In this document: piece by piece, positions 1 to 8,680 of the stretch
Layout: the number at the start of each line of letters is the position of its first letter
How positions within the stretch are numbered: the stretch's first letter is position 1
Assembly: GCA_963589425.1 (NCBI GenBank)
Contig: CAVAKZ010000007.1
Span: 1 to 64,000, forward strand
Source: CAKRJP01 sp963589425
Lineage (GTDB): Bacteria; Bacillota; Clostridia; Lachnospirales; Lachnospiraceae
Length of the DNA stretch: 64,000 nt
Direction: 5' to 3'
Program-made: the position numbers and the translations under genes
The notes under the pieces: model-generated
What the model saw: the letters and a program-made list of their open reading frames with translations, nothing else
The model's database searches: none
What the model was told of the DNA's origin: nothing

Positions 1-15
1 CCTTATAGCATTTTA

Positions 16-42
16 ACTCGCGAAAAAAATCTTCCCGCGAGT
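16..42 (-). other. hairpin downstream of secY
   Basis: A 7-bp perfect inverted repeat (ACTCGCG / CGCGAGT) with a 13-nt loop lies just after the secY stop. Read on the minus strand, the loop contains a T-run rather than the 3' side, so it is a poor intrinsic terminator. It may be an intercistronic processing or attenuation hairpin before the next spc-operon gene, which is outside the window. Confidence 0.35.
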
Positions 43-49
43 CAAAATC

Positions 50-1366
50 TTAACTATTCAAAAATCCTCTATAATTACGTACCAGCATCTGTGATTCAAT
101 CTGTTTCAAGGTCTCTAATACAACACTGACAATAATGATCAATGAGGTTCCACCAAAGGAAACACTGGCTCCAAGCCAACCATTAAAGAGAATAGGAACA
201 ATCTGAATCAAAATTAGACCGCAAGCACCAATAAAGATAATGTAATTTAAAATCTTTGTCAGATACTCTGTTGTAGGTCTACCAGGTCTGATACCAGGGA
301 TAAATCCTCCGCTCTTCTTCATATTATTTGCAATCTCTAATGGATTGAAAGTAATTGAAGTATAGAAATATGCGAAGAATACTGTCAAGATGATGTAAAC
401 CACCAATCCCCATGAATATTTAATATTATCAGGATCACACCAGTTACTCTGGCTCAATCCTTTTAAAATCTCGCTGCCAATTCCTGTACCATTACCTTTG
501 CCCATAAAGGAAGCAATGATTACCGGGAACTGCATTAATGAAGAAGCGAAGATAATCGGGATAACTCCGGCAGTATTAACCTTTAGAGGAATGCTGCTTG
601 ACTGTCCGCCATAACTTCTTCTTCCAACCACCTTCTGTGAATATTGTACTGCAATTCTTCTCTCACCATCCTGGAGGATAATTACAAATACTACTAAGGC
701 AACGATGATCGCCAAAATAATAAGGGCTGCTAATCCTGCCGAAGCAAGAGATTTTCCTTGCATAAACTGCTGATATAAAGAATATAAATCACTTGGAATT
801 CGTGAAATAATATTAATTACCAATACCACAGAGATACCATTTCCTACACCATTCTCAGTGATTCTCTCACCGATCCACATAAGAAATGCAGAACCGGCTG
901 TAAGTGTAAGAATAACAATTGCACAATTAACAAAGTTATAATCTGTTAACAGTCCCTGACGACCAAATCCGATAGCCATAGCTCCGGACTCAAACAGAGC
1001 AAGTCCAACCGTCAGGTATCTGGTAATTGCAACGATCTTCTTTCTTCCGTCCTCACCATCTTTTTGCATCTCTTCCAACTGCGGTATAGCAATAGTAAGA
1101 AGCTGCACGATAATAGATGATGTGATGTATGGTGTAATACTTAGAGCAAATACAGACATCTGTTCAAAAGATCCACCGGTGAAAGCGTTAAATAAATTAA
1201 ACGCTTCCCCAGTATTCTGTGCAAAGAAATTCTGAATATACTCACTATTTACTCCCGGTGTAGGAAGCTGCGATCCTACACGAATAACGATCAGCATAAA
1301 AAATGTGTATAAGATTTTCTTTCTGATATCTTTTGTCTGAAATGCTCGACGGAGCGTTTCTAACAT
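50..1366 (-). CDS. secY: preprotein translocase subunit SecY
   Basis: SecY is the channel-forming membrane subunit of the Sec translocon, which exports and inserts unfolded proteins. The 438-residue product has the family length and about ten hydrophobic segments. It shows the conserved plug and TM2 region (LPTPGVNS near residue 35, SITPYITSSIIVQLL near residue 75) and the cytoplasmic loop LQDGERRIAVQYS near residue 230. Its ATG overlaps the rplO stop by one base (TAATG), so translation is probably coupled. SecY as the gene after L15 is the standard spc-operon order. SecE and SecG are not in the window. Confidence 0.97.
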   Translation of the reverse strand: MLETLRRAFQTKDIRKKILYTFFMLIVIRVGSQLPTPGVNSEYIQNFFAQNTGEAFNLFNAFTGGSFEQMSVFALSITPYITSSIIVQLLTIAIPQLEEMQKDGEDGRKKIVAITRYLTVGLALFESGAMAIGFGRQGLLTDYNFVNCAIVILTLTAGSAFLMWIGERITENGVGNGISVVLVINIISRIPSDLYSLYQQFMQGKSLASAGLAALIILAIIVALVVFVIILQDGERRIAVQYSQKVVGRRSYGGQSSSIPLKVNTAGVIPIIFASSLMQFPVIIASFMGKGNGTGIGSEILKGLSQSNWCDPDNIKYSWGLVVYIILTVFFAYFYTSITFNPLEIANNMKKSGGFIPGIRPGRPTTEYLTKILNYIIFIGACGLILIQIVPILFNGWLGASVSFGGTSLIIIVSVVLETLKQIESQMLVRNYRGFLNS

Positions 1367-1806
1367 TAGATCACCTCTGCTTTTCCACCTAAAGCCTCAA
1401 TCTTGGCTACAGCACTTGCACTAAATGCATTTGCCTGAACAGTAAGTTTCTTTGTCAATTCTCCGTTTCCAAGAATCTTAACTCCATCCTTAGGATTCTT
1501 TACGATTCCCTGCTGGATCAAAGTCTCTACTGAAACTACTGCATCATTATCGAACACTTCAAGAGCACTTACGTTAATACCAACGATAGTCTTAGTATTT
1601 CTGTTTGTAAATCCTCTCTTAGGAATTCTTCTATATAATGGCATCTGTCCACCTTCGAAACCTGGTCTTGTTGCTCCAGAACGAGCTTTCTGACCCTTGT
1701 GTCCCTTACCAGCGGTCTTACCATTTCCAGAACCGTGTCCACGACCTCTTCTGAAATTATCGCTCTGTTTTGCTCCATCAGCAGGTCTTAAGTTTGATAA
1801 ATCCAT
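1366..1806 (-). CDS. rplO: 50S ribosomal protein L15
   Basis: L15 is a late-assembly 23S rRNA-binding protein of the large subunit. The 146-residue product has the family's basic, glycine-rich N-terminal tail (GRGHGSGNGKTAGKGHKGQK, residues 21-40) followed by RSGATRPGFEGGQMPLYRRIPKRGF. An AAGGAGG site precedes the ATG. It lies between rpmD and secY and overlaps secY by one base. Confidence 0.97.
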   Translation of the reverse strand: MDLSNLRPADGAKQSDNFRRGRGHGSGNGKTAGKGHKGQKARSGATRPGFEGGQMPLYRRIPKRGFTNRNTKTIVGINVSALEVFDNDAVVSVETLIQQGIVKNPKDGVKILGNGELTKKLTVQANAFSASAVAKIEALGGKAEVI

Positions 1807-1828
1807 TGTGACACCTCCTTATATGATA

Positions 1829-2008
1829 TTATGCTTCTTCAACTTTCAACATGTACTCAACCTGTTTGATCATTCCTCTGGTTGCTGCATTGTCCGGAAG
1901 TACAACTGTTTTGTTTACTTTCTTTAATCCTAAAGCTTCAACAGTTCTCTTATGCTTCGGTACAGCGCCAATTGGTGATTTTACTAATGTTACTTTTAAA
2001 TCTGCCAT
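1829..2008 (-). CDS. rpmD: 50S ribosomal protein L30
   Basis: This is a 59-residue ORF beginning MADLKVTLVKSPIGAVPKHK and ending EYMLKVEEA. It matches bacterial L30, a small large-subunit protein absent from some bacterial groups. It has the characteristic K-S-x-I-G and K-R-T-V-x-x-L-G-L motifs. The ATG at 2008 follows a GGAGG site, and the gene sits between rpsE and rplO as expected for Firmicutes. Confidence 0.95.
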   Translation of the reverse strand: MADLKVTLVKSPIGAVPKHKRTVEALGLKKVNKTVVLPDNAATRGMIKQVEYMLKVEEA

Positions 2009-2022
2009 TCTTCTCTACCTCC

Positions 2023-2532
2023 TTAGCCTAAGATTTCTTCTACAGACTTACCACGAAGCTTAGCTACCTGCTCCGGAGTCTTGATCTGACGTAATCCCTC
2101 GATTGTTGCAAGTACTACGTTCTGCTTGTTGTTTGAACCAAGAGATTTTGTACGAATGTTCTTGATTCCTGCCATCTCGATAACGGCACGAGCCGGACCA
2201 CCGGCGATAACTCCGGTACCTTCCGGTGCCTTCTTCAGCAAAACTGAAGCTCCACCGAATTTACCGATGAAATCATGTGTAATACTTTCGTTCTCATCTA
2301 AAGCTACCTTGATAAGATTCTTAGCAGCATCTTCTTTTCCTTTACGGATTGCTTCCGGAATCTCAGTAGCCTTTCCTAAACCTGCACCAACATGTCCCTG
2401 ACCATCTCCAACAACTACTAAAGCTGTGAATCTCATATTACGGCCACCTTTAACAACTTTGGTTACACGCTTAATTGATACTACTTTTTCTTCTAATTCT
2501 AACTGACTAGCATCAATACGTTCCTGTCTCAT
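2023..2532 (-). CDS. rpsE: 30S ribosomal protein S5
   Basis: S5 is a small-subunit protein at the mRNA entry region, important for decoding accuracy. The 169-residue product has an N-terminal double-stranded-RNA-binding-like domain (KVVSIKRVTKVVKGGRNMRF, about residues 16-35) and the C-terminal S5 domain (GGPARAVIEMAGIKNIRTKS). Start ATG at 2532 follows AAGGAGGAG. It lies 14 nt after rplR. Confidence 0.97.
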   Translation of the reverse strand: MRQERIDASQLELEEKVVSIKRVTKVVKGGRNMRFTALVVVGDGQGHVGAGLGKATEIPEAIRKGKEDAAKNLIKVALDENESITHDFIGKFGGASVLLKKAPEGTGVIAGGPARAVIEMAGIKNIRTKSLGSNNKQNVVLATIEGLRQIKTPEQVAKLRGKSVEEILG

Positions 2533-2546
2533 GTGTGCTCCTCCTT

Positions 2547-2915
2547 CTAGAAATTCAACCCAGCTTCTCTAGCTGCGTCTGCTAATGCCTGAACTTTTCC
2601 CTGGTAAATAAATCCGCCTCTATCAAATACGACTTCTTTAATACCTTTCTCAATTGCCTTCTCAGCAATAACTTTTCCTAAGTATGCTGCTGCATCAACG
2701 TTGTTAGTCTTTTCAAGCTCAGCCTTAACATCTTTCTGAAGGGTTGATGCTGAAACCAAGGTATTTCCAACTGTATCGTCAATAATTTGAGCATACATAT
2801 GATTATTACTTCTGAACACAGCCAAACGTGGACACTCAGGTGTTCCACTTAAACGGTTGCGTAATCTTCTGTGCTTTTTAACGCGAACTTCGCTTCTACT
2901 TTTCTTGCTAACCAT
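2547..2915 (-). CDS. rplR: 50S ribosomal protein L18
   Basis: L18 binds 5S rRNA and helps dock it on the large subunit. The ATG at 2915 is preferred over an in-frame GTG six bases upstream because the AAGGAGAG site is 7 nt before it; this gives the usual 122 residues. Conserved segments include RLRNRLSGTPECPRLAVFRS and the C-terminal VVFDRGGFIYQGKVQALADA. Confidence 0.95.
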   Translation of the reverse strand: MVSKKSRSEVRVKKHRRLRNRLSGTPECPRLAVFRSNNHMYAQIIDDTVGNTLVSASTLQKDVKAELEKTNNVDAAAYLGKVIAEKAIEKGIKEVVFDRGGFIYQGKVQALADAAREAGLNF

Positions 2916-2932
2916 CTTCACACTCTCCTTAC

Positions 2933-3475
2933 TTATTTCTTACCAGTCTTACCAACTTTACGTCTAATAACTTCATCAGCATACTTGATACCCTTGCCCT
3001 TATATGGCTCCGGTCTTCTCTTGTCTCTGATCTCAGCTGCGTACTGGCCAACTTTTTCTTTGTCAATACCCTTAACGATGATCTTGTTCTGGCCTTCAAC
3101 TACTGTCTCAACGCCTTCAGGATCAATCATCTCTACTGGGTGAGAGTATCCAAGATTTAATGTTAATTTATTTCCGGATTTAGCAGCTCTGTAACCAACA
3201 CCGTTAACTTCCAGAACTTTCTCATATCCTTCTGTAACACCGATTACCATGTTGTTGATCAATGTTCTTGTAAGACCGTGTAAAGATTTCATCTTCTTTA
3301 AATCATTAGGTCTTGTAACAACAACCTCAGCGTCTTCTACTTTAATTTCCATTTCTGTTGGGAGTTCTCTCTCAAGAGTTCCCTTAGGACCTTTTACAGT
3401 CACTTTGTTTTTTTCTGCAACTTCTACAGTAACGCCTGCAGGAATTGCTACTGGATGTCTTCCGATACGTGACAT
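2933..3475 (-). CDS. rplF: 50S ribosomal protein L6
   Basis: L6 binds 23S rRNA near the GTPase-associated centre. The ATG at 3475 (MSRIGRHPVAIPAGV) gives the usual 180 residues. It is better spaced from the AGGAGG site than the in-frame ATG two codons upstream. The conserved C-terminal signature PEPYKGKGIKYADEVIRRK is present. Confidence 0.96.
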   Translation of the reverse strand: MSRIGRHPVAIPAGVTVEVAEKNKVTVKGPKGTLERELPTEMEIKVEDAEVVVTRPNDLKKMKSLHGLTRTLINNMVIGVTEGYEKVLEVNGVGYRAAKSGNKLTLNLGYSHPVEMIDPEGVETVVEGQNKIIVKGIDKEKVGQYAAEIRDKRRPEPYKGKGIKYADEVIRRKVGKTGKK

Positions 3476-3557
3476 ATCCATTTCCTCCTAAAACTTAAAT
3501 TCTCGGAATGAGTCTCAAACGCTCATTCTGTTTTCAGTTGCATTCAGTGTTCAGTGC

Positions 3558-3959
3558 CTACCAAATATAGCAAAGAACTTCTCCACCAACGCCAAGCTTT
3601 CTAGCTTCTTTGTCAGTGATTACTCCCTTGTTTGTAGAGAGAATAGCTGTTCCAAGTCCACCTAAAACGCTTGGTACTTCGTTGCTTGCTGCATATACAC
3701 GAAGACCCGGCTTAGAGATTCTCTTAAGACCTGTAATAACCTTCTCGTTTTTGTCTGCACCATACTTTAATGTGATGTGAAGAGTCTTGAATACTCCGTC
3801 CTCTTCAAGATCATACTTCTCAATATATCCTTCATCTAACAAAATGTTAGCAATTGCAAGTTTCATCTTTGATGATGGTACATCTACTGTATCATGTTTA
3901 GCAGTATTTGCATTACGGATTCTTGTAAGCATATCTGCAATTGGATCACTCATTGTCAT
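3558..3959 (-). CDS. rpsH: 30S ribosomal protein S8
   Basis: S8 is a primary 16S rRNA-binding protein and, in E. coli, the translational repressor of the spc operon. The 133-residue product has the N-terminal DPIADMLTRIRNAN and the C-terminal S8 signature (STNKGVITDKEARKLGVGGE). The gap to rplF (about 80 nt) is the longest in this part of the operon and contains repeated GTTTCA/TTCAGT-like tracts, but no clear S8-binding hairpin was resolved by eye. Confidence 0.96.
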   Translation of the reverse strand: MTMSDPIADMLTRIRNANTAKHDTVDVPSSKMKLAIANILLDEGYIEKYDLEEDGVFKTLHITLKYGADKNEKVITGLKRISKPGLRVYAASNEVPSVLGGLGTAILSTNKGVITDKEARKLGVGGEVLCYIW

Positions 3960-4015
3960 GAATTGTTTCCTCCTCTTTTGATGAGATTCTATTTATCTTT
4001 TGGCATTTTCAGTGC

Positions 4016-4201
4016 CTACCAGCTTGCCTTCTTTACTCCTGGAATCTGTCCCTTGTATGCCAGTTCACGGAAGCAAACACGGCAGATACCATATTTTCTC
4101 AAATATGAATGAGGACGACCACAAATTCTGCAACGGCTGTACTCTTGAGTAGAGAACTTAGCTTTACGCTGCTGTTTTACTTTCATTGATGTCTTAGCCA
4201 T
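4016..4201 (-). CDS. rpsN: 30S ribosomal protein S14, zinc-binding type
   Basis: This 61-residue S14 belongs to the short, zinc-binding (C+) class. Four cysteines form a CxxC...CxxC knuckle (CRICGRPHSYLRKYGICRVC, residues 24-43). This is the usual form in Firmicutes; the zinc-free paralogue made under zinc limitation is not in the window. It is the expected gene between rplE and rpsH. Confidence 0.97.
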   Translation of the reverse strand: MAKTSMKVKQQRKAKFSTQEYSRCRICGRPHSYLRKYGICRVCFRELAYKGQIPGVKKASW

Positions 4202-4211
4202 AATTTACCTC

Positions 4212-4751
4212 CTACTTAGCAAATGGCATGTTGAACTGTGTAAGCAGCTCACGTGCCTCTTCATCTGTCTTAGCAGTTGTTACAAAGATAATGTCCATAC
4301 CTCTTACCTTATCGATCTTATCATACTCGATCTCAGGGAAGATGATCTGCTCTTTAATTCCAAGAGCATAGTTTCCTCTTCCGTCGAAGGCATTAGGGTT
4401 AACACCTCTAAAGTCACGTACACGAGGTAAAGCGAGGTTGATCAGACGATCAGCGAACTCATACATCTTCTCTCCTCTTAATGTAACCTTACATCCGATT
4501 GCCATTCCTTCTCTTAACTTGAAGTTAGCAACAGACTTCTTTGCTCTACAAACTACGGCTTTCTGTCCAGTAATCTTTTCCATATCGGCGATTGCAGCGT
4601 CTAACAACTTAGCGTTATCCTTTGCTTCACCAACACCCATGTTGACAACGATCTTGTCAAGCTTAGGTACTTCCATAATATTTTTATAACCAAACTTTTC
4701 GATCATTGCCTTAACGATCTCGTTCTGGTATTGTTCTTTCAGTCTACTCAA
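4212..4751 (-). CDS. rplE: 50S ribosomal protein L5
   Basis: L5 binds 5S rRNA and contacts tRNA in the P site. The 179-residue product shows conserved blocks near residues 60-85 (ITGQKAVVCRAKKSVANFKL) and the central RDFRGVNPNAFDGRGNYALG. The start at MSRLKEQY follows an AGGAGG site. Gap to rpsN is 10 nt. Confidence 0.97.
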   Translation of the reverse strand: MSRLKEQYQNEIVKAMIEKFGYKNIMEVPKLDKIVVNMGVGEAKDNAKLLDAAIADMEKITGQKAVVCRAKKSVANFKLREGMAIGCKVTLRGEKMYEFADRLINLALPRVRDFRGVNPNAFDGRGNYALGIKEQIIFPEIEYDKIDKVRGMDIIFVTTAKTDEEARELLTQFNMPFAK

Positions 4752-4774
4752 AGCTTTGGACCTCCTTCCTCAAA

Positions 4775-5086
4775 TTAATCAATCACTTCGCCAGTCTTCT
4801 TAGCGAAACGTACTTTCTTGTCTCCTTCTACCTTGATGCCCACTCTGGTAGCCTGTCCTTTGTGTACATACATTACGTTAGAGACATCGATTGGTCCTTC
4901 CTGATGAATGATGCCACCATTCTGATTAGCCATACTTGGTTTTGTATGCTTAGTCATCATGTTTACACCCTCAACGATAACCTTACCCTCTTTTGGGTTA
5001 ACGGCAATAACCTTGCCCTCTTTGTCTTTATCTTTACCGGCGATAACCTTAACAGTATCACCCTTTTTAATCTTTAACATTGACAT
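4775..5086 (-). CDS. rplX: 50S ribosomal protein L24
   Basis: L24 is an assembly-initiator protein of the large subunit. The 103-residue product has the KOW motif near its N-terminus (KKGDTVKVIAGKDKDKEGKV) and the L24 signature VEGVNMMTKHTKP. GGAGG lies 8 nt before the ATG at 5086; a second in-frame ATG two codons later is possible. Confidence 0.96.
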   Translation of the reverse strand: MSMLKIKKGDTVKVIAGKDKDKEGKVIAVNPKEGKVIVEGVNMMTKHTKPSMANQNGGIIHQEGPIDVSNVMYVHKGQATRVGIKVEGDKKVRFAKKTGEVID

Positions 5087-5098
5087 CTCAAATACCTC

Positions 5099-5467
5099 CT
5101 ACAGCACTTCCGGAGCCAGAGAAACAATTCTCATGAACTGCTTATCACGAAGCTCTCTTGCTACTGGTCCAAAGATACGGGTTCCTCTTGGTGTCTTATC
5201 GTCTTTTATAATAACAGCAGCATTTTCATCGAAACGGATGTATGAACCATCTTTACGACGAGTACTGTTTACAGTACGAACAACTACAGCCTTTACAACG
5301 TCACCTTTTTTAACAACGCCGCCTGGTGTTGCATCTTTAACAGTCGCAACGATCACATCACCGATTGCTGCATATCTTCTGGTTGATCCACCAAGAACAC
5401 GGATACACAGTAACTCTTTCGCACCTGTATTGTCTGCTACTTTCAGTCTACTTTCTTGCTGTATCAT
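5099..5467 (-). CDS. rplN: 50S ribosomal protein L14
   Basis: L14 sits at the subunit interface and forms bridges with 16S rRNA. The ATG at 5467 (MIQQESRLKVADNTGAKE) follows AAGGAGGG and gives exactly 122 residues, the near-invariant family length. The open frame extends 16 codons upstream without support. The C-terminal FGPVARELRDKQFMRIVSLA is typical. Confidence 0.97.
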   Translation of the reverse strand: MIQQESRLKVADNTGAKELLCIRVLGGSTRRYAAIGDVIVATVKDATPGGVVKKGDVVKAVVVRTVNSTRRKDGSYIRFDENAAVIIKDDKTPRGTRIFGPVARELRDKQFMRIVSLAPEVL

Positions 5468-5486
5468 GCAGGTTTCCCTCCTTATA

Positions 5487-5741
5487 CTATTTTGCTTTCT
5501 CCATAATCTCAACAAGTCTCCATCTCTTATCCTTAGATAAAGGTCTTGTCTCCATAACTTTTACTTTATCACCAATGTTGCACTCATTTGCTTCATCATG
5601 TGCTTTTAACTTGTATGTTTTCTTTACGATCTTGTTGTAAAGAGGATGCTTTACATGATTCTCTACTGCAACAACTATGGTCTTGTCCATTTTATTGCTG
5701 ATAACCTTACCAACACGTGTTTTTCTAAGATTTCTTTCCAC
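5487..5741 (-). CDS. rpsQ: 30S ribosomal protein S17
   Basis: S17 is a primary 16S rRNA-binding protein with an OB fold. The 84-residue product has the family length and motifs: GKVISNKMDKTIVVAVENHV in the first half and GDKVKVMETRPLSKDKRWRL in the second. It lies between rpmC and rplN. Confidence 0.96.
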   Translation of the reverse strand: MERNLRKTRVGKVISNKMDKTIVVAVENHVKHPLYNKIVKKTYKLKAHDEANECNIGDKVKVMETRPLSKDKRWRLVEIMEKAK

Positions 5742-5767
5742 AGTCCGTAACTCCTTTCTTCGGATTC

Positions 5768-5971
5768 CTACTGAGCTGCCTTTTCAGTGATTACTGTCTG
5801 AATTCTGGCAATATTTCTTCTTACTTCTTTAATTCTGCTTGTGTTATCTAACTGATTTGTTGCGTTTTGGAATCTCAAATTGAAGAGTTCCTTTTTAGCA
5901 GCTACTAATTCTTCGTTCAGCTCTGCAGCTGATTTTGTCTTTAAATCTTCTACAAATGCATTAATTTTCAC
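5768..5971 (-). CDS. rpmC: 50S ribosomal protein L29 (GTG start)
   Basis: L29 lies near the peptide exit tunnel and is a docking site for trigger factor and SRP. The preferred start is the GTG at 5971 (MKINAFVEDLKTKS, 67 residues). A GAAGGCGG site lies 8 nt upstream, and homologues typically begin MK(I/L)xE. The start lies inside the end of rplP (11-nt overlap), suggesting coupling. Conserved core: AAKKELFNLRFQNATNQLDN. Confidence 0.93.
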   Translation of the reverse strand: MKINAFVEDLKTKSAAELNEELVAAKKELFNLRFQNATNQLDNTSRIKEVRRNIARIQTVITEKAAQ

Positions 5972-6398
5972 TGTTATCACCGCCTTCTAAGTCTGCACGA
6001 GATACGATCTTACATTTACATGGTAACTTATGCATAGCCAAACGTAACGCCTCTCTTGCAACTTCCTCCGGAACTCCTGCAAGCTCGAACATAACGCGTC
6101 CCGGCTTAACAACTGCTACCCAGTACTCTAAGTTACCTTTACCTTTACCCATTCGAACTTCCAACGGCTTGTGGGTTACAGGCTTATTTGGGAAAATCTT
6201 AATCCAAACTTTACCACCACGCTTGATATAACGTGTCATAGCAATACGGGCAGCCTCGATCTGATTGGAACGAATCCAGCATGGCTCTGTAGCAACAATA
6301 CCATACTCACCATATGTAATCTTATTTCCGCGAAGTGCTTTTCCCTTCATAGTACCGCGGAACTGTTTACGATGTTTAACTCTTTTTGGCATTAACAT
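5961..6398 (-). CDS. rplP: 50S ribosomal protein L16
   Basis: L16 helps position A-site tRNA and supports peptidyl-transferase centre assembly. The 145-residue product begins MLMPKRVKHRKQFRG; MPKRVKHRK is the normal N-terminus, so the second Met could also be used. The motif RIAMTRYIKRGGKVWIKIFP and the R-M-G-K-G-K-G segment are diagnostic. Confidence 0.96.
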   Translation of the reverse strand: MLMPKRVKHRKQFRGTMKGKALRGNKITYGEYGIVATEPCWIRSNQIEAARIAMTRYIKRGGKVWIKIFPNKPVTHKPLEVRMGKGKGNLEYWVAVVKPGRVMFELAGVPEEVAREALRLAMHKLPCKCKIVSRADLEGGDNSEN

Positions 6399-6401
6399 GA
6401 C

Positions 6402-7055
6402 TTATTTATCTCCTTCCTTAGTTGTCTTTCCCGGAAGAACTTCGCCTTTGTAAATCCATACTTTAACACCAACTTTACCATAAGTTGTGTCTGCCTCAGC
6501 GAATCCGTAATCAATATCTGCTCTCAATGTCTGAAGAGGAATTGTTCCCTCACTGTAGAACTCTGTACGAGCCATATCAGCTCCACCAAGTCTTCCTGAT
6601 ACAGAAGTCTTGATTCCAAGTGCTCCGGACTTCATTGTTCTGGACATGCAAGATTTCATAGCACGTCTGAATGAAATACGGTTCTCAAGCTGAGCTGCAA
6701 TATTCTCTGCTACTAACTGAGCATCCTTATCCGGTCTCTTTACTTCTTTGATATCAACGATTAACTTCTTGTCAGTAAACTGCTTTAACTCGCCTTTTAC
6801 CTTCTCGATCTCTGCTCCACCTTTACCGATAACAACACCAGGTTTAGCTGTGTAAATAGTAATCTTAACTCTATCAGATGCTCTCTCGATCTCCATTCTG
6901 GAAACGCCAGCACTGTATAATCTCTTCTTGAGATATGTTCTGATTTCATGATCTTCTACTAAGCAATCTGCGAAATCCTTCTCTGCATACCATTTGGAAT
7001 CCCAGTCTTTGATAACGCCGACTCTTAAGCCATGAGGATTAACTTTCTGTCCCAT
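6402..7055 (-). CDS. rpsC: 30S ribosomal protein S3
   Basis: S3 forms part of the mRNA entry tunnel and has helicase-associated function. The 217-residue product contains the KH domain, with GVVIGKGGAEIEKVKGEL at about residues 74-91, and the C-terminal S3 domain (GRLGGADMARTEFYSEGTIP). The 3-nt gap to rplP fits tight coupling. Confidence 0.97.
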   Translation of the reverse strand: MGQKVNPHGLRVGVIKDWDSKWYAEKDFADCLVEDHEIRTYLKKRLYSAGVSRMEIERASDRVKITIYTAKPGVVIGKGGAEIEKVKGELKQFTDKKLIVDIKEVKRPDKDAQLVAENIAAQLENRISFRRAMKSCMSRTMKSGALGIKTSVSGRLGGADMARTEFYSEGTIPLQTLRADIDYGFAEADTTYGKVGVKVWIYKGEVLPGKTTKEGDK

Positions 7056-7066
7056 GATTGTCCTCC

Positions 7067-7453
7067 TTATCTTTCGTCAAGCACTAAAGTGATGTGGCTC
7101 ATTCTCTTCTCGATTCTGTAAGCTCTACCCTGTGCTCTTGGTCTGATTCTCTTCATTGTTGGTCCCTTATTTGCATAAGCCTCTGCAATATAAAGGTTCT
7201 CGGCGCTCATACCGTTGTTATTCTCAGCATTTGCGATTGCTGATTCTAATAATTTCTTTATAATACTTGAAGCATATCTTGGATTATAAGCCAAAATTCC
7301 AAGTGCTGTTGTTACATCTTTACCTCTGATAGCGTCCAATACATAGCATGCTTTCTGAACAGAAACTCTAGCATAAGATAACTTAGCTGAAGGTCTTGTA
7401 TCTTTGTTCGCGTTTCTCTCTCTCTTGATTTGGGATCTATGTCCTTTAGCCAT
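7067..7453 (-). CDS. rplV: 50S ribosomal protein L22
   Basis: L22 lines the peptide exit tunnel and its loop affects macrolide binding. The 128-residue product starts MAKGHRSQIKRERNANKD, a lineage-specific N-terminal extension, followed by the core ARVSVQKACYVLDAIRGKDV. It ends with the tunnel-loop region RIRPRAQGRAYRIEKRMSHI. An AGGAGG site precedes the start. Confidence 0.97.
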   Translation of the reverse strand: MAKGHRSQIKRERNANKDTRPSAKLSYARVSVQKACYVLDAIRGKDVTTALGILAYNPRYASSIIKKLLESAIANAENNNGMSAENLYIAEAYANKGPTMKRIRPRAQGRAYRIEKRMSHITLVLDER

Positions 7454-7479
7454 GGATGAACCCTCCTTTCACAGTATAT

Positions 7480-7761
7480 TTATCTAACTCTTGATTTCTT
7501 CTCGTCTTTTCCGTGTCCTCTATATGTTCTGGTAGCTACGAACTCACCAAGTTTGTGTCCTACCATATCATCTGTTACATATACAGGTACATGTCTTCTT
7601 CCGTCATGAACTGCAATTGTATGTCCGATCATGCTTGGGAAGATTGTTGAACGGCGAGACCATGTCTTGATCACAGACTTGTCTCCTGCTTCGTTCATTG
7701 CGTCTACCTTCTTAAGCAGGCTTGCGTCTGCAAATGGTCCTTTTTTAACTGAACGTGCCAT
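7480..7761 (-). CDS. rpsS: 30S ribosomal protein S19
   Basis: S19 is in the 30S head near the A-site finger. The 93-residue product is full length, with MARSVKKGPFAD at the N-terminus and the family signature STIFPSMIGHTIAVHDGRRH in the middle. Confidence 0.97.
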   Translation of the reverse strand: MARSVKKGPFADASLLKKVDAMNEAGDKSVIKTWSRRSTIFPSMIGHTIAVHDGRRHVPVYVTDDMVGHKLGEFVATRTYRGHGKDEKKSRVR

Positions 7762-7784
7762 AGGTTCTAACCTCCTCGAATTAA

Positions 7785-8627
7785 TTATTTAATCGCTTTA
7801 CCATCTCTTCTTCTTACAATCATCTTGTTAGAAGACTTGTTCTTCTTACGAGTCTTAAGACCCAGTGCTGGTTTACCCCAAGGTGTTGACGGACCCGGAC
7901 GACCGATTCCTGTCTTACCTTCACCACCACCGTGCGGATGGTCATTCGGGTTCATAACAGAACCACGAACTGTAGGTCTGATTCCCATGTGACGTTTACG
8001 TCCTGCTTTACCAATGTTGATCAGGTTGTGATCACCATTTCCAACAACTCCGATAGAAGCTCTGCACTCGATCGGAACCATTCTCATTTCTCCTGAAGGA
8101 AGACGAAGTGTTGCATACTTTCCTTCTTTAGCCATTAACTGAGCACTGTTACCAGCGGAACGAACCATCTGTCCGCCCTTTCCTGGGTGGAGCTCAATGT
8201 TGTGTACCTGAGTACCAACTGGAATCTGTGAAAGCGGCAAACAGTTACCAACTCTAACCTCGGCATCCGGTCCATTCATAACCTTCATTCCGTCTGTCAA
8301 TCCCTGTGGTGCAAGGATGTAAGCCTTCTGTCCATCTTCATAGCAGATAAGAGCGATATTTGCTGTTCTGTTTGGATCGTACTCGATGCCGATTACTGTA
8401 GCAGCAATTCCGTCTTTTCTTCTCTTAAAATCTACGATTCTATATTTCTTCTTAGCTCCGCCTCCGCGGTGTCTAACTGTAATTTTACCTTGATTATTAC
8501 GTCCTGCCTGTCTGCTCTTTGGAGCTAACAAAGACTTCTCTGGAGTTGTCTTAGTGATCTCTGCAAAATCAGAGCCAGTCATCTGTCTTCTGGAAGGCGT
8601 ATATGGGTTGTATGTCTTAATTCCCAT
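7785..8627 (-). CDS. rplB: 50S ribosomal protein L2
   Basis: L2 is a universally conserved 23S rRNA-binding protein needed for subunit association and peptidyl transfer. The 280-residue product has the RNA-binding domain (RHRGGGAKKKYRIVDFKRRK, about residues 53-72) and the C-terminal L2 signature (NPNDHPHGGGEGKTGIGRPG) with the functionally important His. The 209-nt gap upstream, to rplW, holds three hairpin repeats. Confidence 0.98.
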   Translation of the reverse strand: MGIKTYNPYTPSRRQMTGSDFAEITKTTPEKSLLAPKSRQAGRNNQGKITVRHRGGGAKKKYRIVDFKRRKDGIAATVIGIEYDPNRTANIALICYEDGQKAYILAPQGLTDGMKVMNGPDAEVRVGNCLPLSQIPVGTQVHNIELHPGKGGQMVRSAGNSAQLMAKEGKYATLRLPSGEMRMVPIECRASIGVVGNGDHNLINIGKAGRKRHMGIRPTVRGSVMNPNDHPHGGGEGKTGIGRPGPSTPWGKPALGLKTRKKNKSSNKMIVRRRDGKAIK

Positions 8628-8680
8628 GGAATTTCTCCTTTCAAATGTTTATTATCACGGTTTCAATCCGTATGCATTGA